Assembly (NCBI GenBank): GCA_036267255.1 | Contig: DATAWK010000027.1 | Location: 62,001-126,000 of the forward strand | Origin: DATAWK01 sp036267255 | GTDB lineage: Bacteria > Acidobacteriota > Terriglobia > Terriglobales > Acidobacteriaceae | Reading direction: 5' to 3' | Length of the DNA stretch: 64,000 bases | Part shown: positions 33,677-42,937 of the stretch, piece by piece | How positions within the stretch are numbered: the first letter of the stretch is position 1 | Layout of the letters: each line of letters starts with the position of its first letter | The notes under the pieces: model-generated | What the model saw: the letters and a program-made list of their open reading frames with translations, nothing else | Databases searched by the model: none | Told to the model about the DNA's origin: nothing | Program-made: the position numbers and the translations under genes

Positions 33677-35491
33677 ATGCCATATCGACCGATTGAAGCC
33701 TGTGGGGTCATTGGAGATCTTCATACCGTAGCCTTGGTGGCTATGGATGGAACCATTGACTGGTGCTGTTTGCCCCGTTTCGATTCTGCAAGCCTCTTCG
33801 CCACCATCCTGGATGAAGAAAAGGGCGGATATTTCCGTCTGGCTCCAGAGGAAAAGGGCACAAACCGGCAGATGTATCTGCCGGAGACGAATGTTCTGCT
33901 GACGCGGTTTCTCCGTAAGGAAGGTGTTGGAGAAGTCATCGACTTTATGCCGGTGCGGGACGATCGCTATGTGCGCAGCAAATTTGTGATGCATGAAATT
34001 GTCCGCATCGCCCGTGCCGTGCGCGGCGCTGTGCGATTTCGTCTGGAGTGCGCTCCTGCATTTGATTATGCAAGGCGCGTGCATCAAGTTGCGCGAGTTG
34101 AAAATGGAGTGCTGTTCAGCAGCAACGGGGAGCGCGTCGCGCTTCTCGGCGCTGTCGATTGGCAGATAGAAAATGGAAAGGCAGTTGCTCTGTTTACCTT
34201 GCAGCCGGGCGAGACGGCCGAATTCACTCTGCGCTATCTAACGCAGGAGGATGATTCGGAGATCCATACACCCGTCGAAGGACACCGGTTGATGGAAGAG
34301 ACCGTGCAGTTCTGGCGGGAATGGCTGGAGCATTGCACGTACAAGGGCCGTTGGCGCGAGCAGGTGACACGTTCAGCTTTGGTGCTGAAGCTTCTGACGC
34401 ATCGTCCATCCGGCGCCATCGTCGCTGCTCCAACCTGCAGTCTTCCGGAAGAGATCGGCGGTGTGCGTAACTGGGACTATCGCTACACATGGATTCGCGA
34501 TGCAGCTTTTACGGTGTATTCCCTGGTGCGGCTGGGTTTTACAGAAGAAGCCACTGCATTCTTCGAATGGCTGCAGCAACGTGTTAAGGAAGAGGAGCAT
34601 GTTAATGGTCCGCTGAATGTGGTCTATGGCATTGACGGCCGGCACAACCTGGAAGAAACGCATCTGGACCATCTGAGCGGCTATCAGAATTCCAGTCCGG
34701 TGCGTATCGGGAACGGCGCCTACAATCAGTTGCAGATGGACATCTACGGTGAATTGATGGATTCCATTTATCTCTATGACAAGCATGTCACGCCGATTTC
34801 CTATGATTTGTGGCAACGGCTGGAACGGATGTTGCACTGGGTCGCTAACAACTGGAATCTTCCGGATGAAGGCATATGGGAGATTCGCAGCCAGAGGCAG
34901 AATTTCGTCTATTCCAAGCTGCAATGCTGGGTGGCGCTCGATCGCGGAATTCGTTTAGCTCAGCATCGAAGCCTGCCGCTCGATCGCGAACGGCTGGAGG
35001 CGGAACGCGATCGAATCTTTCAGTCCATCATGCAAAACGGCTGGGATGCAGAGAAGGAACATTTCACGCAATCCTATGAGTCGAAGGTCCTCGATGCAGC
35101 CAATCTTTTGATGCCCCTGGTGCATTTCATCGCGCCGAAAGATCCCCGCATGCGGAAGACGTTGAATCAAACAATCGAAAATCTCGTTTCCGATAGCCTG
35201 GTCTACCGCTATCAACTGAATGGCAACCTGTCGGCCTGGGATGGTATCAACGGAGAAGAAGGCACATTCAGCATGTGCACATTCTGGTTGGTGGAAGCGC
35301 TCACACTGGCAGATCGCGTAGACGATGCCCGTTTTATTTTTGAGAAGATGATGACCTATGCGAACCATCTGGGCCTGTATTCCGAACAGATTGGCCCAAC
35401 GGGAGAGGCGCTGGGCAACTTCCCGCAGGCATTTACGCATCTCGGCTTAATAAGCGCTGCGGTGCATCTTGATGAAAAACTACGGAGGTGA
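33677..35491 (+). CDS. Glycoside hydrolase family 15 (glucoamylase/trehalase-like)
   Basis: The 604-residue enzyme has an N-terminal beta-sandwich (about 1-215) and an alpha/alpha-barrel (about 235-600). GH15 signatures include RNWDYRYTWIRDAAFTV, YGIDGRHNLEE, DEGIWEIR (Glu402 as a candidate acid) and EQIGPTGEALGNFPQAF (second acid). The family hydrolyses terminal alpha-glucosidic bonds of maltodextrin or, in some actinobacterial and archaeal members, trehalose. It lacks a signal peptide and precedes treZ and treY in the same direction, so it probably helps balance maltodextrin and trehalose. No strong ribosome site precedes ATG 33677. Confidence 0.88.
   Translation: MPYRPIEACGVIGDLHTVALVAMDGTIDWCCLPRFDSASLFATILDEEKGGYFRLAPEEKGTNRQMYLPETNVLLTRFLRKEGVGEVIDFMPVRDDRYVRSKFVMHEIVRIARAVRGAVRFRLECAPAFDYARRVHQVARVENGVLFSSNGERVALLGAVDWQIENGKAVALFTLQPGETAEFTLRYLTQEDDSEIHTPVEGHRLMEETVQFWREWLEHCTYKGRWREQVTRSALVLKLLTHRPSGAIVAAPTCSLPEEIGGVRNWDYRYTWIRDAAFTVYSLVRLGFTEEATAFFEWLQQRVKEEEHVNGPLNVVYGIDGRHNLEETHLDHLSGYQNSSPVRIGNGAYNQLQMDIYGELMDSIYLYDKHVTPISYDLWQRLERMLHWVANNWNLPDEGIWEIRSQRQNFVYSKLQCWVALDRGIRLAQHRSLPLDRERLEAERDRIFQSIMQNGWDAEKEHFTQSYESKVLDAANLLMPLVHFIAPKDPRMRKTLNQTIENLVSDSLVYRYQLNGNLSAWDGINGEEGTFSMCTFWLVEALTLADRVDDARFIFEKMMTYANHLGLYSEQIGPTGEALGNFPQAFTHLGLISAAVHLDEKLRR
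35484..35491 (+). promoter_or_regulatory. Full-length Shine-Dalgarno sequence for treZ
   Basis: GGAGGTGA, the full complement of the 16S rRNA tail, overlaps the end of the GH15 gene. From the GGAGG core, an ATT codon in the treZ frame (35495) is six bases away, whereas the ATG at 35502, which is in another frame, is thirteen bases away. It marks where translation of treZ most likely begins, about 100 bases before the first conventional start codon in frame. Confidence 0.6.
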
Positions 35492-35599
35492 GACATTTTC
35501 CATGCAAGACGACAATGGATACCGCGGTTTGGACCTGTCTTTGCTCCAGATGGATGCCATTTCCGTTTATTAGCCAAGCCAGACGCATGTGTAGAGCTG

Positions 35600-37366
35600 G
35601 TGCTCGAAGATGATGGCTCTTCGCAGCGCATTCCCATGCAGCGGCAACCCAGCGGACTGTATGAAGCTACCATAGCAAGCGCTCGTCCGGGCATGCTCTA
35701 TCGTTTCTCGATCGATGGACAAGGCCCCTTTCCGGATCCTGCATCCCGTTATCAGCCGCATGGCGTTCACGGTCCATCGCAACTGTTGGAAGACGGCATA
35801 TTCCTCTGGAAGCACTCGGCATTCTGTTCGCCCTCCGTGAGAGAGCTTGTTTTGTACGAGATACACATAGGAACCTTTACGCCGCAAGGCACATTTCTAT
35901 CTGCAATTGAAAAATTGAATATCCTGCATGATCTTGGCGTGACGGCAATCGAGCTGATGCCGGTTGCTGATTTTCCGGGTACACGTAACTGGGGTTATGA
36001 CGGCGTTGCGATCTATGCTCCGGCGCATACGTACGGAACTCCAGACCAGATGCGCCTGTTGATTGACGCCGCGCATGAGCGTGGAATCGCTGTTTTTCTG
36101 GATGTTGTCTACAACCACCTGGGGCCGGATGGTGCGTATCATTCTGTCTTTGCACCGCAATTTTATTCAAAAAAGCACCAGACTCCCTGGGGGGATGGTC
36201 TGAATTTTGATGACGCTGGATCCAGTCTGGTACGCGAATTTTTTCTGGAGAATGCGCTGTACTGGATTCGTGAATTTCATCTGGATGGTTTGCGCGTGGA
36301 TGCAACGCATGCCATTACGGACACGAGAGAGCCGCATTTCCTGGCCGAGCTGACTACCCGCCTCCATGCAGCGGCACAGGATATGCATCGAACCGTGTTG
36401 GTGATTGCAGAGGATGATCGCAACGAACGCAGCACCGTGACGCCGGTGGAAGAGGGCGGATTGGGCTTTGATGCTGTTTGGTCCGATGATTTTCATCATC
36501 ACATGCGGCACCGGTTGGCTGGAGATCACGACGGATACTTCGCGGATTTTGACGGAAGCATGGAGCACATCGTGGAAACAGTGCGCGATGGGTGGTTTTT
36601 TCAGGGACAATATCCCGGCAATCCACGAGGCACTAGCACCAAAGGTCTAACGCCCGAGTCGCGCATCTTCTGTCTCCAGAATCACGATCAGGTTGGCAAT
36701 CGTGCGCTCGGCGAACGGCTCTCCACGCAGATCGACGCAGCGGAATATCGCGCTGCCACGGCGCTCCTTTTGCTGGCGCCGGAAACTCCGCTGCTCTTTA
36801 TGGGACAAGAGTGGGCTGCATCCGAGCCATTTTTATTTTTTACGGATCATGCGGAGCCGCTGGGCAGGCAGGTAACCGAGGGCCGCCGCCGCGAATTTTC
36901 TAAATTCGCTGCATTCACTGATCCTGCGAGTCGCGATAAAATTCCCGACCCGCAGGCACGCGATACCTTTCTGCGTAGCAAGCTCGATTGGGGGGTACGC
37001 TTGCAAGCGGACCATGCTGCTTGCTGGCGGTGGTATCAAGCTTTGCTGCAATGGCGGCACAGGCTAATCGCCACGCATGGCGTGTGCGAAATCGCTCACA
37101 TGGATGACTCAAGTCTGCAGATGGAATGGAAGGTAGAAGCTGATCGTGTTACCGTGATCCTTCTGCTGGGAGAATCTAAAAGATTCCAGCAGAATCGCTG
37201 GCGAGGTTTGCATCTGTCAATGACCAGTGAAGATCCGGCTTACTGCATCGATCCGAAACCTCTTGTTTGGGACAGCAGTACCGGCTCGCTTGCCGCGAAG
37301 CGTGCGGGAGTGATGATTCTTACGCGGCCGTCTACAGCGAAACGTCTTGCCGGAATGGAAGAATGA
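35600..37366 (+). CDS. treZ: Malto-oligosyltrehalose trehalohydrolase
   Basis: TreZ releases trehalose from the end of maltooligosyl-trehalose. This GH13 enzyme shows GLRVDATHAI (Asp234, nucleophile), LVIAEDDRNE (Glu271, acid) and NHDQVGNRALGERL, plus QEWAASEPFLFFTDH typical of TreZ. GTG 35600 is only the first conventional start. The same frame is open upstream to the GH15 stop and encodes RFGPVFAPDGCHFRLLAKP (from about 35525), the normal start of the TreZ CBM48 domain, so the real protein is about 30 residues longer. A perfect Shine-Dalgarno lies at 35484-35491, yet no ATG, GTG or TTG is in frame there; see the findings. The stop overlaps treY by ATGA. Confidence 0.9.
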   Translation: MLEDDGSSQRIPMQRQPSGLYEATIASARPGMLYRFSIDGQGPFPDPASRYQPHGVHGPSQLLEDGIFLWKHSAFCSPSVRELVLYEIHIGTFTPQGTFLSAIEKLNILHDLGVTAIELMPVADFPGTRNWGYDGVAIYAPAHTYGTPDQMRLLIDAAHERGIAVFLDVVYNHLGPDGAYHSVFAPQFYSKKHQTPWGDGLNFDDAGSSLVREFFLENALYWIREFHLDGLRVDATHAITDTREPHFLAELTTRLHAAAQDMHRTVLVIAEDDRNERSTVTPVEEGGLGFDAVWSDDFHHHMRHRLAGDHDGYFADFDGSMEHIVETVRDGWFFQGQYPGNPRGTSTKGLTPESRIFCLQNHDQVGNRALGERLSTQIDAAEYRAATALLLLAPETPLLFMGQEWAASEPFLFFTDHAEPLGRQVTEGRRREFSKFAAFTDPASRDKIPDPQARDTFLRSKLDWGVRLQADHAACWRWYQALLQWRHRLIATHGVCEIAHMDDSSLQMEWKVEADRVTVILLLGESKRFQQNRWRGLHLSMTSEDPAYCIDPKPLVWDSSTGSLAAKRAGVMILTRPSTAKRLAGMEE

Positions 37367-40242
37367 GACAAAACAACGCAATCCGCGCAACCTATCGTCT
37401 GCAATTGACGCCGAAGTTTACGTTTGCAGATGTGGAGACGATGATTCCGTATCTGGCTCAATTGGGCATCAGTCATATCTACAGCTCGCCGATTCTCGCG
37501 GCAAAGCCAGGCAGCGAGCATGGCTATGACATTTGCGACCACTCCCTCGTAAATCCCGTGTTGGGCGGAGAAGCTGGTCTAGAGCGCATGGTGCAAACAC
37601 TACACCGGCACGACATGGGCTTTATCGTGGACTTTGTCCCGAATCACATGAGTGCGGACCCGCAGTGGAATTTATGGTGGCGCGATTTACTGGCCAACGG
37701 CCCATCCTCTCCACGTGCCGAATATTTTGATGTCGACTGGTTTCCTGTGAAAGATGAATTGGCCGGCAAGGTTCTGCTTCCCATTTTGGGCAAGCAATAT
37801 GGAGAGGCTCTGGAAAGCGGCGAGCTGCAGATGGAATATCGCGATGGTGAATTCTGTCTGAATTACTACGATACAAATCTCCCGTTAAATCCACGGCAAA
37901 TGCGTCTCTTGTTCCGCCATCGACTGGATGAATTGGTTGCTGCATTGGCTGAGGAACCGGATGTATTGATGGAATATCAGAGCATCCTATTTCAGTTGGA
38001 TCATTTGCCCCATTATTTGGAGGTGGATGCAGAAGCGCGTACAGACAGGCAGAGAGAAACAGCCATTGCAGCCAAGCGCTTGCAGCACGTGATTGAAAAT
38101 AACGACGCAATGCGCAGGCATATCCAGCAAAGCATCAAGGAGTTTAATGGAAAACCTGGTCATCCGGAAAGTTTCGATCTGTTGCATGCGCTCTTAGAGG
38201 AGCAGGCATACCGGCTCTCCTACTGGCGCACAGCGGTTCAGGAGATCAACTACCGGCGTTTCTTTGACGTAAACGAACTGGTCGGACTGCGCATGGAACA
38301 TATGCCGGTGTTCCACGCGGCGCATGCGAAATTGGTGGAGTTTGCCGAGAAGGGTTGGATTGATGGAGTCAGACTGGACCATATCGACGGACTGTTCAAT
38401 CCTCAACAATACCTGGTGCAGTTGCGGCAGGAATTCTCTAAAGTTCATCATCCCATGTATATCCTGGTTGAAAAAATTCTTGCTCGTGGAGAGCCACTCA
38501 ATTCCAACTGGCCTGTGGAAGGCACCACCGGGTATGACTTTCTTGCGTTGATCAACGGCCTTTGGGTGCAGGAGCAAAATCAGGCGGAAGTCGAACATAT
38601 TTACCGGCGTTTTCTAGGCAAGGCCGCCAGTGCCGAGGACTTTGTATACGAGGCGAAGCGGCTGATTACAGCAACCTCCATGGCCAGCGAATTGAACGTA
38701 TTGGCACATGAGCTCAATCGTCTATCAGAGCAAAACCGGCGTAGCCGCGACTTTACGCTCGACAGTTTGCAGGAGGCGTTGCGCGAGGTAGTAGCCTGCT
38801 TTCCTGTGTATCGCACTTATTTGTCAGAGATGGGGCAAGCTGCCGCAGGTAAGAAAAGAATTGATGCGGCAATCGAACTTGCTGCACTGCGTAACCCCAG
38901 TCTGGAATCGTCGATCTTTCACTTTATCGGTGAAAGTCTTTTCCCGGAACGCAGGGAAGATGAAAGCGACGAAAGCTTTGCTCGCCGTTTGCGCTTTGCT
39001 ATGAAGTTCCAGCAATACACCAGTCCTGTACAGGCAAAGGGGATTGAAGACACTGTCTTCTATCGACACTGTCCGCTTGTATCTATAAATGAAGTTGGTA
39101 GCGGTACCAAACGCACAGCGACAACGCCGGAGGAATTTCATCGCGCCAATGAGCGCAGGCTGCAAGCTTGGCCGCAAGCCATGCTTGCCACAGCCACCCA
39201 CGATACCAAGCGTGGAGAAGACGCGCGCTTGCGCATTCATGTTTTGACCGAGCTGCCCGACGAGTGGCGCGCACGCCTGTTGCAGTGGTCTCGCGTGAAT
39301 GCAGCGGCAAAAACGGAGATCGAAGGTGTGCCTGCGCCGGACCGAAGCGATGAATATCTTTTCTATCAAAGCCTGCTTGGAGCATGGCCAATGCGTCAGT
39401 CAAAACCGGATGAAGCATTGACGGCCCGCATGAAGCAGTTTATGAACAAGGCACTAAAGGAAGCTAAGGTGCATACAAGTTGGATCAATCCATCCAATGA
39501 CTATGACGCCGCGATGGAGCACTTCGTCGAAGAGACCTTGCGTGGTTCCTGTTCCGCTGCTTTCCTACGCTCGTTTTTGCCATTTGCGCGTCGCACTGCG
39601 GTGCTGGGAGCATGGAGCTCCGTCTCCCAGGTCGTGCTGAAATTGAGTAGTCCAGGTGTGCCAGACACTTATCAGGGAACTGAATTCTGGGATACAAATC
39701 TTGTAGACCCGGACAACCGCCGGCCAGTCGATTACGTTATACGGCAGCAACGATTGGAGCTACTGAACGCACAGCTCGCTGCAACCGGCATGGACTCTGA
39801 ACAGCGTGGGCGCTTTTTGCGCAGGTTGTGTCGAGGTTGGTGGACCAGCGATTTGAAGCTGCTTTACCTGTCTACCGGTCTTCAGCTACGTCGTCAGTAT
39901 CCAGAAGTATTTCTCCGTGGCGCCTACTATCCGTTGCAAGTGCAAGGGCGCTATGCCGAGCACGTTATCGCTTTTGCACGAGAGCAGGAAGGTCAGTGGA
40001 TCATCGTGATTGCACTGCGGTGGTTTTCCAAATTACTACAGGCGCCGTATCGCCTGGAAGATTTGCGAAAACATCTGCAGAACACTCTGTTGGAGCTACC
40101 TTGCAAAGAAACAGAGCTTCGGCTGAGGAATCCTCTGACGGGTGGCCAGCACACATTGCACCGGGAAGATGGCAGGATGATGCTGCGAGTGGGTGAAGCC
40201 GTGGGAGATCTCCCTGCTGTTTGGCTCCAGAGCGTTCCATAA
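37363..40242 (+). CDS. treY: Malto-oligosyltrehalose synthase
   Basis: TreY isomerises the reducing-end alpha-1,4 bond of a maltodextrin to the alpha-1,1 bond of trehalose; TreZ then cuts it off. ATG 37363 overlaps the treZ stop (ATGA) and has GGAAG just before it; the longer open frame upstream lies inside treZ. The 959-residue GH13 enzyme begins with the canonical ATYRLQL. It shows HIYSSPILAAKPGSEHGYD, VDFVPNHM, GVRLDHIDGL (nucleophile Asp), TTGYDFL and GIEDTVFYRH, and ends with SSPGVPDTYQGTE. A hairpin with a T-rich trail immediately follows. The debranching enzyme TreX is not in the window. Confidence 0.95.
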   Translation: MRQNNAIRATYRLQLTPKFTFADVETMIPYLAQLGISHIYSSPILAAKPGSEHGYDICDHSLVNPVLGGEAGLERMVQTLHRHDMGFIVDFVPNHMSADPQWNLWWRDLLANGPSSPRAEYFDVDWFPVKDELAGKVLLPILGKQYGEALESGELQMEYRDGEFCLNYYDTNLPLNPRQMRLLFRHRLDELVAALAEEPDVLMEYQSILFQLDHLPHYLEVDAEARTDRQRETAIAAKRLQHVIENNDAMRRHIQQSIKEFNGKPGHPESFDLLHALLEEQAYRLSYWRTAVQEINYRRFFDVNELVGLRMEHMPVFHAAHAKLVEFAEKGWIDGVRLDHIDGLFNPQQYLVQLRQEFSKVHHPMYILVEKILARGEPLNSNWPVEGTTGYDFLALINGLWVQEQNQAEVEHIYRRFLGKAASAEDFVYEAKRLITATSMASELNVLAHELNRLSEQNRRSRDFTLDSLQEALREVVACFPVYRTYLSEMGQAAAGKKRIDAAIELAALRNPSLESSIFHFIGESLFPERREDESDESFARRLRFAMKFQQYTSPVQAKGIEDTVFYRHCPLVSINEVGSGTKRTATTPEEFHRANERRLQAWPQAMLATATHDTKRGEDARLRIHVLTELPDEWRARLLQWSRVNAAAKTEIEGVPAPDRSDEYLFYQSLLGAWPMRQSKPDEALTARMKQFMNKALKEAKVHTSWINPSNDYDAAMEHFVEETLRGSCSAAFLRSFLPFARRTAVLGAWSSVSQVVLKLSSPGVPDTYQGTEFWDTNLVDPDNRRPVDYVIRQQRLELLNAQLAATGMDSEQRGRFLRRLCRGWWTSDLKLLYLSTGLQLRRQYPEVFLRGAYYPLQVQGRYAEHVIAFAREQEGQWIIVIALRWFSKLLQAPYRLEDLRKHLQNTLLELPCKETELRLRNPLTGGQHTLHREDGRMMLRVGEAVGDLPAVWLQSVP

Positions 40243-40263
40243 GCTGCCAATTCCGAGGCAGCT
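40242..40263 (+). terminator. Likely intrinsic terminator after treY
   Basis: A seven-base-pair stem (AGCTGCC at 40242-40248 with GGCAGCT at 40257-40263) encloses an eight-base loop and is followed by the T-rich cttcgtttccatttt. It begins at the last base of the treY stop. The stem is modest and the T run is interrupted, so efficiency is uncertain. Confidence 0.55.
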
Positions 40264-40276
40264 CTTCGTTTCCATT

Positions 40277-41692
40277 TTATGAAACCAATAACACATCGGG
40301 ATCCGTGCGGAAACCAACCTGCTGCATGGCCTGTTTGATTTCTGGATTGCGCATGAAATACTCCCAGACAAAACCGCTGCGCTGGTTTTCAGCCATCAGG
40401 ATGCTGATTCCGAGATCGATACCCAGCAGGTCCTCCGCAAACCACTCCGCATGGGGCTGAAGGGCATCGACGAATCCATAGCGGGTCCATGCTTTTTCGC
40501 CATAGTGCTGCCGAATGGAAAGCAGGACGTGCGCGCATTCCGTAGGCAGAAAAGGTAAAGAGCCAGCTGTGGCGCATGGCGCGATGGTTCCATCGACACC
40601 GCCAAACTCCGGCGGTCCACCCCACACCTGATATCCCTTGCTGGAATCACACGCGGTGATCCCCCATAGGTTTTGATTGATCCACGGAAAATCTTTGCCA
40701 AGTGTCAGACAGAAAAGCTGATGGACGCGTGTGGCGGCGATGGAATTGACGAAGTAATTGGCATGCTGGTCGCGCACCGTGCGATAGTCGCACCACGCAT
40801 GGGCATACTGGTGGATAAAGAGTGGCGCGATTCCGCTGATATATTCAATGCCGCCAAATTCAATGATGGGCCGTTGGACGGCATTCCAGGTTGCGGCAGG
40901 AATAGGGTGTGTGGGCGAACCGATCGCCATCAGGTACATCGTCATCAATTCAGCGTAAGTGTCCCAGCGATAGTGGATAAAGCCGTTTTCCGGTGTCCAA
41001 CCCATCGAAAGCGTGGTTCCATCGTTTAGCATCCATTGCCAGTCAATGCGGTTATAGAACGTATTGGCCAGCGCGACAATGCGATGATTGTTGGAGAAAT
41101 ATTGTTTGCAATGCAACACACCACAGAGCAGCAAGGATGTGTCGATGGACGAAAGCTCTGAGTTGAACATGCGCTGGCCGCTCTCGATATCCACCCAGTG
41201 ATACAAAAAGCCATGGACGTGCGGGCACTCCTCCAGCAGGAAAGCCAGCGTGGTCTCCACACGTTCTTCGCATGCACCTGGCGGCAGGTAATGGCGATTC
41301 GCGGCAATGCAGAGCGCGCTAAGGCCGAAGCCAGTGGCGGCAATGCTACCTTGGCGGCTGACTGTGCCGCCAACGGCAGGTGCATGGTCGCGAACCAAAC
41401 CGGTCTGCGGGTGCGACTGTTCAAAGAAATAGGCAGTGCCGCGGTCTTCCATGTCATCGAGCAGCGTATCGGCGACCTTGGAGATTTGCGTTAACGGACG
41501 GTTGATGAAGATGCCGGGCGGGTGAGGATATTTTTTTGCTGTCTCAGCTTCCGTCGTTGGCTGCTTGGCGGCCGGGGGTTCCGCAGGCTGTTGTTGCGCC
41601 AATGCTCCAACAGGCGATGCGAACGCGAGAGCCCCGGCGGATGCGCTCACCGTGCGAAGAAGCTCTCTGCGTGTAACGTACTTGCGTCCCAA
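40277..41692 (-). CDS. Tat-exported glucoamylase-family protein (PF10091, GH144-like)
   Basis: The 471-residue protein starts at TTG 41692, seven bases after an AAAGG. It opens with a twin-arginine signal (TRRELLRTV followed by a hydrophobic run ending GALAQQ), so it is exported folded. The mature part has PF10091 landmarks: YFFEQSHPQTGLVRD, SIAATGFGLSALCIA, LWGITACDSSKGYQVWGGPP, DGTIAPCATAGSLPFLP and GIDLGISILMAENQRSGFVW. Close relatives include GH144 endo-beta-1,2-glucanases. Because a cyclic beta-1,2-glucan-synthase-like gene lies in the same island, degradation of that glucan in the periplasm or outside is an attractive role, but activity is inferred. Confidence 0.82.
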   Translation of the reverse strand: MGRKYVTRRELLRTVSASAGALAFASPVGALAQQQPAEPPAAKQPTTEAETAKKYPHPPGIFINRPLTQISKVADTLLDDMEDRGTAYFFEQSHPQTGLVRDHAPAVGGTVSRQGSIAATGFGLSALCIAANRHYLPPGACEERVETTLAFLLEECPHVHGFLYHWVDIESGQRMFNSELSSIDTSLLLCGVLHCKQYFSNNHRIVALANTFYNRIDWQWMLNDGTTLSMGWTPENGFIHYRWDTYAELMTMYLMAIGSPTHPIPAATWNAVQRPIIEFGGIEYISGIAPLFIHQYAHAWCDYRTVRDQHANYFVNSIAATRVHQLFCLTLGKDFPWINQNLWGITACDSSKGYQVWGGPPEFGGVDGTIAPCATAGSLPFLPTECAHVLLSIRQHYGEKAWTRYGFVDALQPHAEWFAEDLLGIDLGISILMAENQRSGFVWEYFMRNPEIKQAMQQVGFRTDPDVLLVS

Positions 41693-41857
41693 TGAGGAAC
41701 CTTTCTCTCAAATCAAACTTACAAGGAGGCCGGTCCTGTAGTACACAGGCCACACATAGTTAGACACAAAAAAAACAGAAAAGGACGAAAAAATTCTGCT
41801 TTTTAGCACGGAGCCAGCAAGGAAAGGATATACGAAAAATATTTCTTAACGCATGCA

Positions 41858-41890
41858 ACCGCATTGTCTCCCTACAGGAGACAATGCGGT
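41858..41890. terminator. Perfect 14-bp hairpin downstream of E1 beta
   Basis: Arms 41858-41871 and 41877-41890 are perfectly complementary (ACCGCATTGTCTCC) with the five-base loop CTACA. It lies 12 bases after the E1-beta stop. On the minus strand no clean U-run follows, so it may be a transcript-end stabiliser rather than a true intrinsic terminator. It is strong enough to be real structure. Confidence 0.6.
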
Positions 41891-41902
41891 AACGATCGCA
41901 AT

Positions 41903-42895
41903 TTAATATTGCAGCAGTTTGTGCAGAGCGGCTGTAACTTTGTCGACATTGGGCATGTAGAACTGCTCCATCGGTTCTGCCGCTGGAATGGCCGGGACAT
42001 CGGGTGCTGCAACGCGCAGGATCGGAGCGTCGAGGCAATCGAAGGCATCTTCTGCAACAATGGCGGCAATTTCTGAGCCGATGCCCAGTGTGCGGTGATC
42101 TTCCTGCACAATGCAGAGCCGGCTGGTCTTGGCGACAGAATCCAGAACGGTATCGCGATCCAGCGGATTCAGCACGCGCAGATCGATGACCTCGATGCTG
42201 GCGCCAGTTTCCTGCTCAACCTTCTGCGCGGCCTGCAACGATATCTGCAACATGTAGCCGTAGGTGACGATGGTGGCGTCCTTGCCCTCATGCCGCACGG
42301 CGGCGTGAAAGAGGTCGGTGACGAAATCGTCGCCTTCGGGCAAATCTTCCTTGATGGTCGGCAGGCGATAGAGCCGCTTGTGCTCAAAGTAGATAACCGG
42401 GTCGTCCTGCCGTATGCCAGCCTTCAGCATGCCTTTTGCGTCGGCTACCGTCGCTGGAGCGACAACAATCAAGCCAGGCTCATGCGCAAACCATGTGGTG
42501 TTGGTCTGGCTGTGATACAGACCACCACCGGTGCCGCCTCCGTAGCAAACACGCAGCGTGAGCGGGCAGGTTTGCGAGCCGCCAGAGCGGTAGCGCAGCT
42601 TCGCAGCCTGTTGTGTGATGGCATCCATGGCCGGCGTTATAAAGTCGGCAAATTGAATCTCAGCAACGGGACGGAGGCCAGCCATCGAAGCCCCAATGGC
42701 GGAGCTGACGATGACGCCTTCCGCCAACGGCGAATCGATGACGCGCTCTGCGCCGAACTCTTCGAAAAGGCCCTTGGTTGCGCCGAAGACGCCACCCATT
42801 ACCCCAACGTCTTCCCCGATAAGGAAGACCCGATCATCGCGCCGCATTTCCTCTGCGAGCCCGGTTGTGATTGCCTCAATATAGCTAACAGACAT
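41903..42895 (-). CDS. 2-oxoacid dehydrogenase E1 component, beta subunit
   Basis: This 330-residue transketolase-like subunit partners the E1 alpha gene 42 bases upstream. Landmarks are VFLIGEDVGVMGGVF, ERVIDSPLAEG, EIQFADFITPAMDAI and VIDLRVLNPLD. The complex decarboxylates pyruvate or branched-chain 2-oxoacids and passes the acyl group to E2. No E2 or E3 gene follows in the window, so pyruvate and branched-chain oxoacid dehydrogenase cannot be told apart. A long perfect hairpin lies just past its stop. Confidence 0.9.
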   Translation of the reverse strand: MSVSYIEAITTGLAEEMRRDDRVFLIGEDVGVMGGVFGATKGLFEEFGAERVIDSPLAEGVIVSSAIGASMAGLRPVAEIQFADFITPAMDAITQQAAKLRYRSGGSQTCPLTLRVCYGGGTGGGLYHSQTNTTWFAHEPGLIVVAPATVADAKGMLKAGIRQDDPVIYFEHKRLYRLPTIKEDLPEGDDFVTDLFHAAVRHEGKDATIVTYGYMLQISLQAAQKVEQETGASIEVIDLRVLNPLDRDTVLDSVAKTSRLCIVQEDHRTLGIGSEIAAIVAEDAFDCLDAPILRVAAPDVPAIPAAEPMEQFYMPNVDKVTAALHKLLQY

Positions 42896-42937
42896 AGGTC
42901 CTGACTTTGAACAATTGTTTAGATGTTTAGCGAATAC

